NCBI GenBank assembly: GCA_026196955.1
Contig: JAPHTO010000010.1
Span: forward strand, 1-50,812
DNA length: 50,812 nucleotides
Source: Colwellia sp.
Lineage (GTDB): Bacteria; Pseudomonadota; Gammaproteobacteria; Enterobacterales; Alteromonadaceae
Direction: 5' to 3'
In this document: piece by piece, positions 26,247 through 35,466 of the stretch
Numbering within the stretch: the first letter of the stretch is position 1
How the letters are laid out: each line of letters begins with the position of its first letter
Notes under the pieces: model-generated
Database searches by the model: none
Seen by the model: the letters and a program-made list of their open reading frames with translations, nothing else
What the model was told of the DNA's origin: nothing
Made by a program: the position numbers and the translations under genes

Positions 26247-27083
26247 ATGGACAATTTAGAAGTTTCTGCCGAACAACTTGAATCTCTATCTACAAAAGCC
26301 TATGAACTTGGGCTTGAATACGCCCCGAAATTAGCCTTGGCTATTCTTACTTTACTGATAGGCTTATGGATAATTAGTGGCATTAGCAAGCTCACTAGGC
26401 TATCGATGGAGCGCTCGAAGGTTGATCCGACGTTAATTCCATTTATCGGTAGCTTAGTATCTTGGATACTTAAAGTGTTATTGTTTATTTCTGTCGCTTC
26501 CATGATAGGTATAGCAACTACTTCATTTATTGCTGTATTAGGTGCTGCAGGCTTAGCAATTGGTTTAGCATTGCAAGGCAGTTTAGCTAACTTTGCTGGC
26601 GGTGTTTTAGTAATGATTTTCAAACCTTACAAGGTAGGTGATTTAATTGAATCTCAAGGGCATTTAGGCAAGGTTAAAGAAGTACAAATTTTTAATACCA
26701 TCTTAATTGCTCCACAATCTAAACAAGTCATAATACCAAATGGGGCGACATCGAACGGTTCAATTGTTAATTATACTGTTGAAGGAAAAATACGAGTCGA
26801 TCTTTCCGTGGGTGTTTCCTATGATGCTGATATTGATAAAACCAAAGAAGTTCTGATGAACGTGCTTGAATCTCATGACAAAGTAATGAAAGACCCAGCT
26901 CCCTTCGTTGGGGTTTTAGAAATGGCAGATAGCTCGGTCAATTTTGCCGTTAGGCCACATTGTTTGCCAGCAGATTATTGGGATGTTTATTTTAGTGTTA
27001 ATGAAGCGGTTAAAAAAGCGCTTGATGAAAATGCTATTACTATTCCATTCCCACAACGCGATGTGCATTTAATTCAACCATAA
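26247..27083 (+). CDS. mscS: Small-conductance mechanosensitive channel MscS
   Basis: MscS opens under membrane tension and releases solutes during hypo-osmotic shock. The 278 residues match E. coli MscS (286). There are three membrane helices, at about 28-48, 68-88 and 95-128. The pore-lining third helix has the Ala/Gly pattern AAGLAIGLALQGSLANFAGGVLVMIF, followed by KPYKVGDLIE and the cytoplasmic beta and alpha/beta domains, ending IPFPQRDVHL. It is monocistronic with its own promoter and terminator. Confidence 0.95.
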   Translation: MDNLEVSAEQLESLSTKAYELGLEYAPKLALAILTLLIGLWIISGISKLTRLSMERSKVDPTLIPFIGSLVSWILKVLLFISVASMIGIATTSFIAVLGAAGLAIGLALQGSLANFAGGVLVMIFKPYKVGDLIESQGHLGKVKEVQIFNTILIAPQSKQVIIPNGATSNGSIVNYTVEGKIRVDLSVGVSYDADIDKTKEVLMNVLESHDKVMKDPAPFVGVLEMADSSVNFAVRPHCLPADYWDVYFSVNEAVKKALDENAITIPFPQRDVHLIQP

Positions 27084-27102
27084 TAGTTAAAGCTATTATT
27101 TT

Positions 27103-27136
27103 AAAGGCGTTAATAGTTAACTATTAACGCCTTTTT
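27103..27136 (+). terminator. Rho-independent terminator of mscS
   Basis: AAAGGCGTTAATAG and CTATTAACGCCTTT form a perfect 14-base stem with a TTAA loop and run into TTTTT. Confidence 0.92.
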
Positions 27137-27197
27137 GTTTGTTTTTGATATTAGGTTGTCTTCAAGTTACGAGTAACAAAGCATTGTTGGCACAGCA

Positions 27198-27257
27198 GCA
27201 GGTCTTTTCCCTGAAAAATAAATTAGAAATGTATAATTAGTTGCTAGGGAAAGCTGC
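27198..27257. repeat. Imperfect inverted repeat downstream of the pilin-like membrane gene
   Basis: GCAGGTCTTTTCCCT (27198-27212) and AGGGAAAGCTGC (27246-27257) pair apart from three inserted bases and enclose 33 AT-rich bases. No T-run follows. It could be a weak transcript end for the minus-strand gene ending at 27272 or a relic of a small element. Confidence 0.3.
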
Positions 27258-27271
27258 ACGGTTTAGTAGTC

Positions 27272-28159
27272 CTAATTAAAATATCTTGAAGCTCGCTCAA
27301 ACTCTTCATATAAACCAGAGTAGCGAATAGTGACTTTGCCATCGCTTTCATAGCAAGCTTCTTTGCCATTTTTGATATTTTTATAATTCGCACGTGATTG
27401 AACTAACTCATCGTTGACAAAAATATCATTAAACCCATAAATCTCAGGTGAGTTGGAAAAATAAAGCATATAACAGGCTTCACCTTCTGGGATACCAGCA
27501 TAGACAAGTGAAATACCTAGATGATCACTTGAAACAGTAACATCACCATTATAACCGTGACTTATTGTTTCCCCTTTGCCTGAATAAAGACCTTTAATTA
27601 GTTTTTGTTTAATAACAACTTGATTATTTATTTCTCGATTTTGGCTAGCGTTATAATATACGCTGATATTTCTAGCTAATTGAAGCCTTTTATTAACCTC
27701 TTCTTTAATTTTATTTTCAGATGAAATATCAAAAACAATAATAAGAGTAATTATAAGAACGAGTAGAGATATTATAGCCCCTAAAATAACCCTACTTTTG
27801 TTAAATAAGTTTTTCTCAAAATAGTAAAAGCAAAGTTTGGCCGCGAGAAAACCAACTGCACTCGACACAAAGAAAATCTTAAAATACAGTAAAATAAATA
27901 TTAAATCATAGCCATAAAAGTGCCCCAAAAAGAGTCTTGTAATAATAAATGATGAAATCCATGAACTGATAACTAAAATGATAAAAACTTTTACCGAGCT
28001 GAGATAGTAAAAGGCAGCGATAAAGAATGATATGCTAAAAATTGGAAACCAATAATCTAATATATAATTATTAGGCACTATATATTGTGCCAGCATTGCT
28101 AAAGAAAAAAAGGCAATAAAAATAAGGTTGATTGCGTTTTTCTGAATGGGTTTACTCAT
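27272..28159 (-). CDS. Polytopic membrane protein with a C-terminal type IVb-pilin-like domain
   Basis: A 295-residue protein not assignable to a named family. Residues about 10-145 contain four or five hydrophobic helices. From about 150 it changes character: a helix (NKRLQLARNISVYYNAS) leads into a soluble domain with GYNGDVTVSSDHLGISLVYAG, IPEGEACYMLYF, a VNDEL turn and a final KEACYESDGKVTIRYSG. This order (helix, GG-type strand, a cysteine after a proline turn, an N-D/G turn, a second cysteine, a closing strand) resembles the globular part of type IVb pilins of the PilS/TcpA kind, with two cysteines placed for a disulfide. Pilins have a single N-terminal helix, so the polytopic anchor is odd. 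The codons look more AT-rich than those of neighbours. No pilus genes are near. Confidence 0.65.
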   Translation of the reverse strand: MSKPIQKNAINLIFIAFFSLAMLAQYIVPNNYILDYWFPIFSISFFIAAFYYLSSVKVFIILVISSWISSFIITRLFLGHFYGYDLIFILLYFKIFFVSSAVGFLAAKLCFYYFEKNLFNKSRVILGAIISLLVLIITLIIVFDISSENKIKEEVNKRLQLARNISVYYNASQNREINNQVVIKQKLIKGLYSGKGETISHGYNGDVTVSSDHLGISLVYAGIPEGEACYMLYFSNSPEIYGFNDIFVNDELVQSRANYKNIKNGKEACYESDGKVTIRYSGLYEEFERASRYFN

Positions 28160-28553
28160 ATTTATATTATTCCTTAATATCTAAATACTAGTTCCTAAAA
28201 ATATCCTTATCAGTATTTATTATATTGATAAATAATTCTATACCTCTAAAACAGTTTTTGGCGCTGAAGTATGAACCTTGTTGTGCGCAACATAATCAGG
28301 GCATATTGATTAAGATGGAATAGTTAGCTCGTAAACCTTATGGGCGCAAACTTTATTTTCATTAAATGAATGTTGGCAAAAATACTGGAAAAAATACTTT
28401 TAAAAGGCAACAGCTAAACTGCAAACGTCGGCAAGATCTCTATAAAAATAACTTAGGGTTAATAACAATATAGATTCATATTGGTTTTATGAGTGACCTA
28501 TAAGTGGCCCAGAAATAATATGTTGTAATCACTTAAAAGGAAATAAAGAAAAG
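28160..28553. other. Gene-free AT-rich interval
   Basis: This 394-base stretch between the pilin-like membrane gene and the tRNA holds no credible coding frame, no clear terminator and no repeat that I could recognise. It includes the upstream region of the minus-strand gene ending at 27272 and the trailer of the tRNA. Confidence 0.6.
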
Positions 28554-28630
28554 TGGTGGCCCCTCAGTGACTTGAACACTGGACCTACCGATTATGAGTC
28601 GGGCGCTCTAACCAACTGAGCTAAGGGGCC
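28554..28630 (-). tRNA. ileX: tRNA-Ile2 (anticodon CAU, lysidine-modified, reads AUA)
   Basis: The 77-base minus-strand sequence folds as a complete tRNA: acceptor GGCCCCT/AGGGGCC, D-stem GCTC/GAGC, anticodon loop CTCATAA, T-arm CAGTG-TTCAAGT-CACTG and an encoded CCA. Anticodon CAU could mean Met, fMet or Ile2. The acceptor, the D-arm start and the CGACTCATAATCG core match E. coli ileX, so it is the minor isoleucine tRNA whose C34 is converted to lysidine by TilS. The outermost anticodon-stem pair is a C27/U43 mismatch. It stands alone, not in a tRNA cluster. Confidence 0.93.
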
Positions 28631-28672
28631 ATTTTTTGAACTGTTCCACAAAGGTATTGTAAAACGGCGAGC

Positions 28673-28701
28673 AGTATAAGCATTTTTGAATTTGTTGTCA
28701 C
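28673..28701 (-). promoter_or_regulatory. Promoter of tRNA-Ile2
   Basis: On the minus strand, GTGACA (28696-28701) and TATACT (28673-28678) are exactly 17 bases apart. A GC-rich GCTCGCCG discriminator follows, as is usual for stable-RNA promoters under stringent control. Confidence 0.7.
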
Positions 28702-28802
28702 CTACTGAGCTTTATTATTTTCGCTTTATTTTCCGTTCGATTAATTCTTAAGCAATCAATGCCTTTATTAGTAGTCGAACCTTATCTGCGTGAGCTGTGA
28801 TA

Positions 28803-29435
28803 CTAAAAGGTGAATGTTACCCCGGCGTTTATTTCACTTTGGATCCATAAGTCACTCGACAGTGAAATAGCGCATGCTGCTTCATCACAAAAAATATGGC
28901 TATCCGAGTTAAACAGTGTGGCATAAATTCGTCCTCCAAATCTAAAATTAACATTCTCTGTTACCGCAATTTTAGTTGCCAAGCCGATATTCATAGAAAA
29001 ACGTGTTTCATTATCTAATGTACTATCCTCTGGCGATAAGTGAGTTAACCCCAAACCACCAGTAATAAATAGTGGCGCTACTCCTTTGCTGATAGGCACA
29101 TTACCACCAATGTGCGCGTAGGTTATGGATAAGTTATTGTTACTGGCTATCGCATTATCTAATGATGAAAACTCTGTGTTGTTATGACTAATGAGAAATT
29201 CGCCTTGGCGCTTGCTATCAACATCCCAAGCAAGCAATAAACCATAACTAACTTCCTCTGTTAGTTTAATATCAGTAACAGTATCATTTTCATTAACCTC
29301 AAAGTCGCCACCAAATCGGTAGCCTACAAGTGGGGTAATTTCAAAAGCACTCTCTTGTGCGGCATAAGCTTGTTTAGCGAACAAAGAAAGTGATATCAAG
29401 CATAAAAGTGCCAATAGGCGTGTGATAAATAGCAT
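28803..29435 (-). CDS. Outer-membrane beta-barrel protein, OmpA-like 8-strand type
   Basis: A 210-residue exported protein. The signal peptide ends AYAAQES near residue 26. The mature part consists of alternating amphipathic strands (ITPLVGYRFGG, LLLAWDVD, FLISHNNTEF, PLFITGGLGLTHL, VNFRFGGRIYATL) and ends in VTFTF, a C-terminal aromatic signal for BAM insertion. Two cysteines near 185-190 may form a loop disulfide. AAGGG five bases before the ATG at 29435 decides the start over an in-frame TTG six codons earlier. The size fits an OmpW/OmpX/OmpA-type eight-strand barrel. Specific function unknown; no operon partner. Confidence 0.78.
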   Translation of the reverse strand: MLFITRLLALLCLISLSLFAKQAYAAQESAFEITPLVGYRFGGDFEVNENDTVTDIKLTEEVSYGLLLAWDVDSKRQGEFLISHNNTEFSSLDNAIASNNNLSITYAHIGGNVPISKGVAPLFITGGLGLTHLSPEDSTLDNETRFSMNIGLATKIAVTENVNFRFGGRIYATLFNSDSHIFCDEAACAISLSSDLWIQSEINAGVTFTF

Positions 29436-29452
29436 AAAGTCCCTTAGTAGCA

Positions 29453-29495
29453 AGCATAAAAAAAGAGCAAATTAGTTAAACTAACTTACTCTTTT
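29453..29495 (-). terminator. Rho-independent terminator of the rpoD operon
   Basis: On the minus strand, AAAAGAGTAAGTTAG pairs with CTAATTTGCTCTTTT (two wobbles) around TTTAA and runs into a T-run (plus-strand A run 29458-29464). It ends transcription after rpoD, just before the barrel gene. Confidence 0.8.
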
Positions 29496-29536
29496 CTCAA
29501 ACTATTTCAAACTAATTTTTAGTGAGAATCTTGTAA

Positions 29537-31384
29537 TTACTCACCGTCTAAAAAGCTTTTCAATTGCTCAGAGCGAGAAGGGTGACGTAACTTACGTAGC
29601 GCTTTCGCTTCAATTTGACGAATACGCTCACGCGTAACATCAAATTGTTTACCAACCTCTTCTAACGTATGGTCAGTGTTCATGTCGATACCAAAACGCA
29701 TTCTCAGTACTTTAGCTTCACGCGCTGTCAACCCAGCAAGCACTTCATGGGTTGCCCCTTTCAAGTTTTCAGAGGTTGCTGAATCAACAGGCAACTCTCC
29801 GCTACCATCTTCAATAAAATCACCTAAGTGTGAATCTTCATCATCACCGATTGGCGTTTCCATTGAAATTGGCTCTTTTGCTATTTTCAACACTTTACGA
29901 ATTTTATCTTCTGGCATAATCATGCGTTCAGCTAATTCTTCTGGTGTCGGCTCACGCCCCATTTCTTGCAACATTTGACGAGAAACACGGTTCAACTTAT
30001 TGATAGTTTCTATCATATGTACCGGAATACGTATGGTACGTGCTTGGTCAGCAATTGAACGCGTAATTGCTTGGCGAATCCACCATGTTGCATAAGTTGA
30101 GAACTTATAACCACGACGGTACTCAAACTTATCAACCGCTTTCATCAAACCGATATTACCTTCTTGAATTAAATCTAAGAATTGTAAACCACGGTTAGTG
30201 TATTTTTTCGCAATTGAGATAACCAAACGTAAGTTAGCTTCTACCATTTCTTTTTTCGCACGACGCGCTTTCGCTTCACCGATTGACATACGACGGTTAA
30301 TGTCTTTAATGCCATGAATATTTAAATGGGTTTCTTCTTCAATTTGATTGAGTTTCAGGATACAGCGCTCAACATCTAACTCAACATCACTTAGCTTAGT
30401 TGAATAAAGATGCCCTGCTGCCTTTTCAGCTTCAAACCAATCCTTTGACGTTTCATTACCTGGGAATACTTTAATAAACGTAGTTTTAGGCATACCCGCG
30501 CCCATCACACAATGCTTCATGATCAGACGTTCTTGCACGCGTAATCTGTCCATAACACTACGCATGTTTTTCACTAATTTATCAAATAATTTAGGGATTA
30601 ATCTAAACTCTTTGAATACTTCAGCTACACTATCAATTGCTTCTTGTGCGTCTTTATGGCCACGACCTTTTTGCTCAATGATCTTATTTGCATTTTCATG
30701 CGCTTCACGTAAAGCAGCAAATTTTTCTCGTGCTAATTCAGGATCTGGACCTGTATCTTCTTCTTCTTCGTCTTCTTCGTCTGACTCAGTGTCATCTTTA
30801 TCTTCATCATCAAGCTCTTCTTTAGATAATTCAGAGCCAACATGAGTTGCAGCAGCAGCTACATCATCATCTTCTGCATCGGGATCTAAAAAGCCAACAA
30901 TAATATCAGACAAACGAAGCTCTTCTGCTTCATAGTTATCCCACATATCAAGTAAGAAATTAATTGCTGGCGGGTATTCAGAAACACTACGTTGTACTTC
31001 TTTAATACCTTCTTCAATACGCTTAGCGATAACGATTTCGCCTTTACGTGTCAATAATTCTACAGTCCCCATTTCACGCATATACATACGCACTGGGTCA
31101 GTTGTGCGACCAATTTCACTTTCTACGGTAGCAAGTGCTTGCGCTGCTGCCTCTGCCGCATCTTCATCGGTATTGGCTTCACTCATCATCAAGGTGTCAG
31201 CGTCAGGTGCGTTTTCAAACACCTGAATACCCATATCATTGATCATACGAACAATGTCTTCTACTTGATCTGAATCGATAATATCTTGTGGGAGATGATC
31301 GTTAACTTCTGCAAACGTTAAATAACCTTGCTCTTTACCTTTGGTTATTAGCTCTTTAAGTCTTGATTGAGGGGCTTGTTCCAT
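29537..31384 (-). CDS. rpoD: RNA polymerase primary sigma factor RpoD (sigma-70)
   Basis: RpoD directs housekeeping transcription. The start at 31384 ([16 protein letters not shown]) matches E. coli exactly and has AGGTGG ten bases ahead; the longer frame is not used. The product has 615 residues (E. coli 613). Visible parts are region 1.1, region 1.2 ([11 protein letters not shown] near 96), the non-conserved region with an acidic run (about 185-215), regions 2.1-2.4 ([14 protein letters not shown] through [18 protein letters not shown], about 405-445), region 3, and region 4.2 ([25 protein letters not shown], about 575-600). It is the last gene of rpsU-yqeY-dnaG-rpoD. Confidence 0.98.
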   Translation of the reverse strand: MEQAPQSRLKELITKGKEQGYLTFAEVNDHLPQDIIDSDQVEDIVRMINDMGIQVFENAPDADTLMMSEANTDEDAAEAAAQALATVESEIGRTTDPVRMYMREMGTVELLTRKGEIVIAKRIEEGIKEVQRSVSEYPPAINFLLDMWDNYEAEELRLSDIIVGFLDPDAEDDDVAAAATHVGSELSKEELDDEDKDDTESDEEDEEEEDTGPDPELAREKFAALREAHENANKIIEQKGRGHKDAQEAIDSVAEVFKEFRLIPKLFDKLVKNMRSVMDRLRVQERLIMKHCVMGAGMPKTTFIKVFPGNETSKDWFEAEKAAGHLYSTKLSDVELDVERCILKLNQIEEETHLNIHGIKDINRRMSIGEAKARRAKKEMVEANLRLVISIAKKYTNRGLQFLDLIQEGNIGLMKAVDKFEYRRGYKFSTYATWWIRQAITRSIADQARTIRIPVHMIETINKLNRVSRQMLQEMGREPTPEELAERMIMPEDKIRKVLKIAKEPISMETPIGDDEDSHLGDFIEDGSGELPVDSATSENLKGATHEVLAGLTAREAKVLRMRFGIDMNTDHTLEEVGKQFDVTRERIRQIEAKALRKLRHPSRSEQLKSFLDGE

Positions 31385-31550
31385 TGACGAGTGTCCACCT
31401 ATGTATTGTAAATAAGGGTAGCGATGCTGAGCACGAGTGCCGCATAACAAAGCCGCAAATTATAGCGAAATTCTAGCGCTATTTCCAGTAATTAAAAGTC
31501 TTCTTTACTTTTACTAATTCAATAGTTAAGTCAAGTATAGCTGTTCGTTG

Positions 31551-33311
31551 TCAGGATGCGTTAAGTATTGCCTGCAGCTCTTGTTTTTCTTGTTTTGTCA
31601 TTTGTCCTGTTCGCGCTTTTTGCAACAATATTTCAGCCCGCTGTTCAACAAAATTATTAAGTAGTTTCTCAATACTATCGAGAAAAACATCCGTTGCCGC
31701 ATCGGCTTCAATGTGGTGCTGCCAACACATTAATTTCGCCAACTGTTTACCTTGCTCGGTATCTCGAAAGTATTCTAATAGCTGAGGCGTTTTAATGTTA
31801 GGATTTTGCTGGCATAAGGCCAACAATTGATTTAATAACGCAACACCCGGAATATCTATTGGCTGTAAAACAGAAATATCTTCTAACGAGTTAACTATAT
31901 GGGGATGCTCTAGCAGTAATGCAATGGCTAATCTAACCGGCGTGACTTTGGTGTTAGCTTTTGTTTTTTTAATGGCAGAATCAGTATTACCGCGTTTATT
32001 GAGTTTCGCTAAAAGCTGTTCACTTCCTGTGCCAAAATTATTGGCAATATCATTAATAATTGCATCTTTTAAAATGCTTTCGGGTAGTTTTGCTAAATAA
32101 GGCTGGAATGACTCAACCAAGGCCGCTCGCCCCTCTAGTGAATTCATATCCACTTGCATCATCAAGTGTTCAAATAAAAATTTTGATAAAGGCATGGCTT
32201 CATCAAGCACTTTCTCAAAAGCTTGCTGCCCTTGCTTGCGAATTAACGAGTCAGGATCTTCGCCGTCTGGCACAAAAACAAATTTCAATGAAAAGCCATC
32301 ACGAATAAGTGGCAAAGCATTTTCCATCGCTCGCCATGCCGCATCACGGCCAGCTCTATCGCCATCATAACAACAAATCACTTCTTTTACGGTGCGAAAC
32401 ATGGTTTGCAGCTGCTCCGCAGTAGTCGCTGTACCTAGCGAGGCTACCGCATAATCAACGCCGTGTTGTGCTAGCGCAACTACATCCATATAACCTTCAA
32501 CGACAACTAAACGTTCAAGGCTTTTGTTGGCCTGTTTCGCCTCAAACAGTCCATAAAGCTCTTGACCTTTATGGTAAATACGCGTTTCTGGTGAGTTTAA
32601 ATATTTGGGTTTTTCATCGCCTAATACCCGACCACCAAAGCCGATAACTCGACCTCGTTTATCACGAATAGGAAACATAATTCGGCCGCGAAATCTATCA
32701 TAGGGTCTGTTTTTATCCCCTTGAATGGCCATACCTAAATCAACTAACTGCTGATTCGCTTGACCATTAGCAGAAAAGACTTTCATCATGCCATCCCAAG
32801 CATCACTGATATAACCAATACCAAAACGTTTAACCACTTCACCGCTTAAGCCACGGCCTTTTAAGTAATCAATAGCGGTGGCTTTGTCTGAGGCGACTTT
32901 CAATTGTTGTTGAAAGAATCGACTCACTTGATTCATCAATTCGTAATCATCTTGCTTTTGCTGATAAATCTGTTGTTGGCGACGCTGCTCCGCAGGAGTG
33001 GCATTATTTTCTTCTCGCACCACTTCCACGCCACAGTGACTGGCTAATTCTTCAATGGCATCAACAAAATCAAGCCGATCAAACTCCATCAAGAACGAAA
33101 TGGCATTCCCGTGCTCACCACAACCAAAACAATGGTAAAACTGCTTATCATGACTGACGGTAAAAGAAGGAGATTTTTCATTATGAAAAGGACAACAGGC
33201 TTGGTAGTTTTTGCCTGCTTTTTTCAATGGCACACGCGCATCAACCAACTCAACAATATCAGCACGCGCTAATAAATCATCAATAAACTGTCGAGAAATA
33301 CGTCCGGCCAT
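31551..33311 (-). CDS. dnaG: DNA primase DnaG
   Basis: DnaG makes the RNA primers for replication and works with DnaB. The length of 586 residues is close to E. coli (581). A CHCC zinc finger is formed by C40, H43, C61 and C64 (CCPFHNEKSPSF ... YHCFGC). The TOPRIM catalytic motifs are VVVEGYMDV near 266-274 and CYDGDRAGRDA near 313. A C-terminal helicase-binding region (about 440-586) is present but diverged. It sits between yqeY and rpoD, 166 bases before the rpoD start. A terminator-like hairpin upstream (33418-33449) may uncouple it from rpsU-yqeY, as terminator T1 does in E. coli. Confidence 0.97.
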   Translation of the reverse strand: MAGRISRQFIDDLLARADIVELVDARVPLKKAGKNYQACCPFHNEKSPSFTVSHDKQFYHCFGCGEHGNAISFLMEFDRLDFVDAIEELASHCGVEVVREENNATPAEQRRQQQIYQQKQDDYELMNQVSRFFQQQLKVASDKATAIDYLKGRGLSGEVVKRFGIGYISDAWDGMMKVFSANGQANQQLVDLGMAIQGDKNRPYDRFRGRIMFPIRDKRGRVIGFGGRVLGDEKPKYLNSPETRIYHKGQELYGLFEAKQANKSLERLVVVEGYMDVVALAQHGVDYAVASLGTATTAEQLQTMFRTVKEVICCYDGDRAGRDAAWRAMENALPLIRDGFSLKFVFVPDGEDPDSLIRKQGQQAFEKVLDEAMPLSKFLFEHLMMQVDMNSLEGRAALVESFQPYLAKLPESILKDAIINDIANNFGTGSEQLLAKLNKRGNTDSAIKKTKANTKVTPVRLAIALLLEHPHIVNSLEDISVLQPIDIPGVALLNQLLALCQQNPNIKTPQLLEYFRDTEQGKQLAKLMCWQHHIEADAATDVFLDSIEKLLNNFVEQRAEILLQKARTGQMTKQEKQELQAILNAS

Positions 33312-33415
33312 ACGTTAATAATTGCCTACTAAACAAGGAAGAATTTATTGTACACAAAATCAAAAATAAAAGGTGCTATATTTTATGCCAAGTGTATTAC
33401 TGAATTTTAGCGAAT

Positions 33416-33449
33416 AAAAAACCGTAACAACCAAGGCTATTACGGTTTT
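33416..33449 (-). terminator. Terminator between yqeY and dnaG
   Basis: On the minus strand, AAAACCGTAA and TTACGGTTTT form a 10-base stem with a 12-base loop, followed by further T. It can attenuate transcription from rpsU-yqeY into dnaG-rpoD. E. coli has a terminator at the equivalent place. Confidence 0.75.
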
Positions 33450-33469
33450 AGTAAATCAGGGTTACCTAA

Positions 33470-33913
33470 TTAGTTTAACGCAGCTCTGACTTGGCCGCTA
33501 ATGGCGCCCATGTCTGCTTTGCCCTGCATTAAAGGCTTTAACACTGCCATTACTTTACCCATGTCAGCCATTGAGGCAGCACCAGTATCGGTAATAGCTT
33601 TGCTAATTAAATCTTTAATTTCTGCATCGGTTAATGGTTGAGGAAGAAAAAACGATAAAGCCGCTACTTCTTCTGCTTCCTTTGCTGCTAATTCATCACG
33701 GCCACCATCGGTAAACATCTTGATAGACTCTTTACGCTGTTTAACCATTTTAGTTAATACGGCAATAATATTGTCATCAGTTGCTTCGGTATTGTGATCG
33801 ATTTCAGCTTGTTTAACTGCAGATAATGCCATACGGATCACGCCAAGACGTAATTTGTCTTTCGCGCGCATGGCATTTTTCATTTCATCTTTGAGTTGAA
33901 TTAGAAGAGACAT
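33470..33913 (-). CDS. yqeY: YqeY family (GatB/YqeY domain) protein
   Basis: A 147-residue helical cytosolic protein of the GatB/YqeY family, with LKDEMKNAMRAKDKLRLGVIRM at the N-terminus and ADMGKVMAVLKPLMQGKADMGAISG near the C-terminus. The fold is the tRNA-binding tail domain of the amidotransferase subunit GatB found as a stand-alone protein. A role in aminoacyl-tRNA quality control is suspected but unproven. It is inserted between rpsU and dnaG, 47 bases after rpsU, as in many non-enteric gammaproteobacteria. Confidence 0.92.
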   Translation of the reverse strand: MSLLIQLKDEMKNAMRAKDKLRLGVIRMALSAVKQAEIDHNTEATDDNIIAVLTKMVKQRKESIKMFTDGGRDELAAKEAEEVAALSFFLPQPLTDAEIKDLISKAITDTGAASMADMGKVMAVLKPLMQGKADMGAISGQVRAALN

Positions 33914-33960
33914 CTAATTATCCTCGAAGGCTACTAAGGTCATTCTTAAGAAAGAATATC

Positions 33961-34176
33961 TTAGTACATGCGAATGCGACGAGCATTCTCACGAGAAACT
34001 TTTTTCGCAGCACGTTTAACAGCCGCTGCTTTTTTACGCTTACGTTCCCAAGTTGGCTTTTCATAACATTCGCGACGACGAACTTCTGAAAGGATACCTG
34101 CTTTTTCACATGAACGCTTAAAACGACGTAACGCTACGTCAAATGGTTCGTTTTCTCTTACTTTAATTACTGGCAT
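33961..34176 (-). CDS. rpsU: 30S ribosomal protein bS21
   Basis: The 71-residue basic protein [20 protein letters not shown] ... RRIRMY is bS21, identical in length to that of E. coli. It helps the 30S subunit pair with Shine-Dalgarno sequences during initiation. It is the first gene of the macromolecular synthesis operon, divergent from tsaD as in E. coli. A longer overlapping frame at 33918-34109 on the same strand is a shadow. Confidence 0.98.
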   Translation of the reverse strand: MPVIKVRENEPFDVALRRFKRSCEKAGILSEVRRRECYEKPTWERKRKKAAAVKRAAKKVSRENARRIRMY

Positions 34177-34292
34177 GTACTGTTTTACCTTAGTATGTAT
34201 CTATATAAATCGGCGTTTGACTTCGATTCTTGTAGCGTTTATTCGCAAATAAAAACCTTGTCTACACCCGCTCTATCAAAAATGGGTGACGT

Positions 34293-34322
34293 ATTCTACT
34301 GCTAACTAGTCAGTGATGTAAA
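34293..34322 (-). promoter_or_regulatory. Candidate promoter of the rpsU operon
   Basis: On the minus strand, TTTACA (34317-34322) and TAGAAT (34293-34298) are 18 bases apart, about 117 bases before rpsU. Other TTGATA/TAGACA boxes lie nearer the gene, so more than one start is likely in this 249-base divergent region shared with tsaD. Confidence 0.4.
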
Positions 34323-34425
34323 GGCTAATTTGTTTCGCACTAACAAATAAACTAGCGAAATAAAAAAATGCTAGGTAAAATCCTCCACCTTAACTCTATG
34401 CTCCTTCTTTTTGAGACCACACAGT

Positions 34426-35457
34426 ATGCGAATTTTAGGTATCGAAACCTCATGTGATGAAACAGGTATTGCTATTTATGATGATGAAAAAGGCATTATG
34501 TCACATCGTTTGTATAGCCAAATTGCCGTGCACGCTGATTATGGTGGTGTTGTACCTGAACTTGCCTCTAGAGACCATGTTCGCAAAACCATTCCGCTAA
34601 TAAAAGAAGTACTCGCCGAAGCTAGCCTAACACCGCAAGATTTAGACGGTGTCGCTTATACTGCTGGGCCTGGGCTTATTGGTGCGCTATTAGTGGGTTG
34701 CTCAATAGGACGCAGCTTAGCCTATGGTTGGGATTTACCTGCAGTCCCTGTACACCACATGGAAGGGCATTTATTAGCACCTATGCTAGAAGATGATATT
34801 CCTGAATTTCCGTTTGTCGCGTTATTAGTGTCAGGCGGTCATACTATGTTAGTGCGTGTTGACGCTATTGGTCAGTATAAGTTATTGGGTGAGTCTGTTG
34901 ATGATGCGGCTGGTGAAGCGTTTGATAAAACAGCTAAGTTATTGGGTCTAGATTATCCGGGGGGGCCTGCTTTATCTAAAATGGCAGAGTCTGGTGTTGC
35001 CAATCGCTTTAAATTACCTCGCCCTATGACCGACAGGCCGGGATTAGACTTTAGCTTTAGTGGTTTAAAAACCGCTGCCGGTACTCTTGTTAGAAAGGAA
35101 TGCGTAAAGCTCAACGAAGCCGAACTTAAGCAAACCCATGCCGATATTGCCCTTGCTTTTCAACAAGCGGTAGTTGATACCTTGGCAATAAAATGTAAAC
35201 GCGCGCTAAAGCAAGAAAATCTAAACCGTTTAGTGATTGCTGGTGGCGTTAGCGCTAATACGGCATTGAGAGAAAAGCTTGCCACTACGACCAAAAAATT
35301 GGGCGGCAGTGTCTTTTATCCAAGACCTGAATTTTGTACCGACAACGGCGCTATGATCGCCTATGCCGGTTTACAACGTTTAAAAGCTGGCACCAACGCC
35401 GATTTAACTTTTAAAGCTAATCCTCGTTGGTCACTCGATAGCTTACCAGCGGTATAA
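34426..35457 (+). CDS. tsaD: tRNA N6-adenosine threonylcarbamoyltransferase TsaD
   Basis: TsaD, with TsaB, TsaC and TsaE, makes t6A37 in tRNAs that read ANN codons. I start it at ATG 34426 ([19 protein letters not shown]), which aligns with E. coli; a TTG five codons earlier is in frame. The 343-residue length is normal. The metal-binding HMEGH lies near 111-115, [10 protein letters not shown] near 134, and [10 protein letters not shown] near 272. The place next to rpsU is conserved. It precedes the region where an RND pair separates it from plsY, which is usually closer. Confidence 0.97.
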   Translation: MRILGIETSCDETGIAIYDDEKGIMSHRLYSQIAVHADYGGVVPELASRDHVRKTIPLIKEVLAEASLTPQDLDGVAYTAGPGLIGALLVGCSIGRSLAYGWDLPAVPVHHMEGHLLAPMLEDDIPEFPFVALLVSGGHTMLVRVDAIGQYKLLGESVDDAAGEAFDKTAKLLGLDYPGGPALSKMAESGVANRFKLPRPMTDRPGLDFSFSGLKTAAGTLVRKECVKLNEAELKQTHADIALAFQQAVVDTLAIKCKRALKQENLNRLVIAGGVSANTALREKLATTTKKLGGSVFYPRPEFCTDNGAMIAYAGLQRLKAGTNADLTFKANPRWSLDSLPAV

Positions 35458-35466
35458 CCCTCACCC

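Noticed and set aside
30519..30845. 108-residue plus-strand frame with a serine-rich tail
   Set aside because: It is antisense to the acidic Asp/Glu codons of rpoD; the Ser run is a mirror of GAA/GAT repeats.
31385..31450. N-terminal extension of RpoD by 22 residues
   Set aside because: Alignment with E. coli RpoD begins at MEQ (31384) with a ribosome-binding site there; the extension has no counterpart.
33918..34109. 63-residue minus-strand frame overlapping rpsU
   Set aside because: It is an out-of-frame shadow of the S21 gene with no homology.
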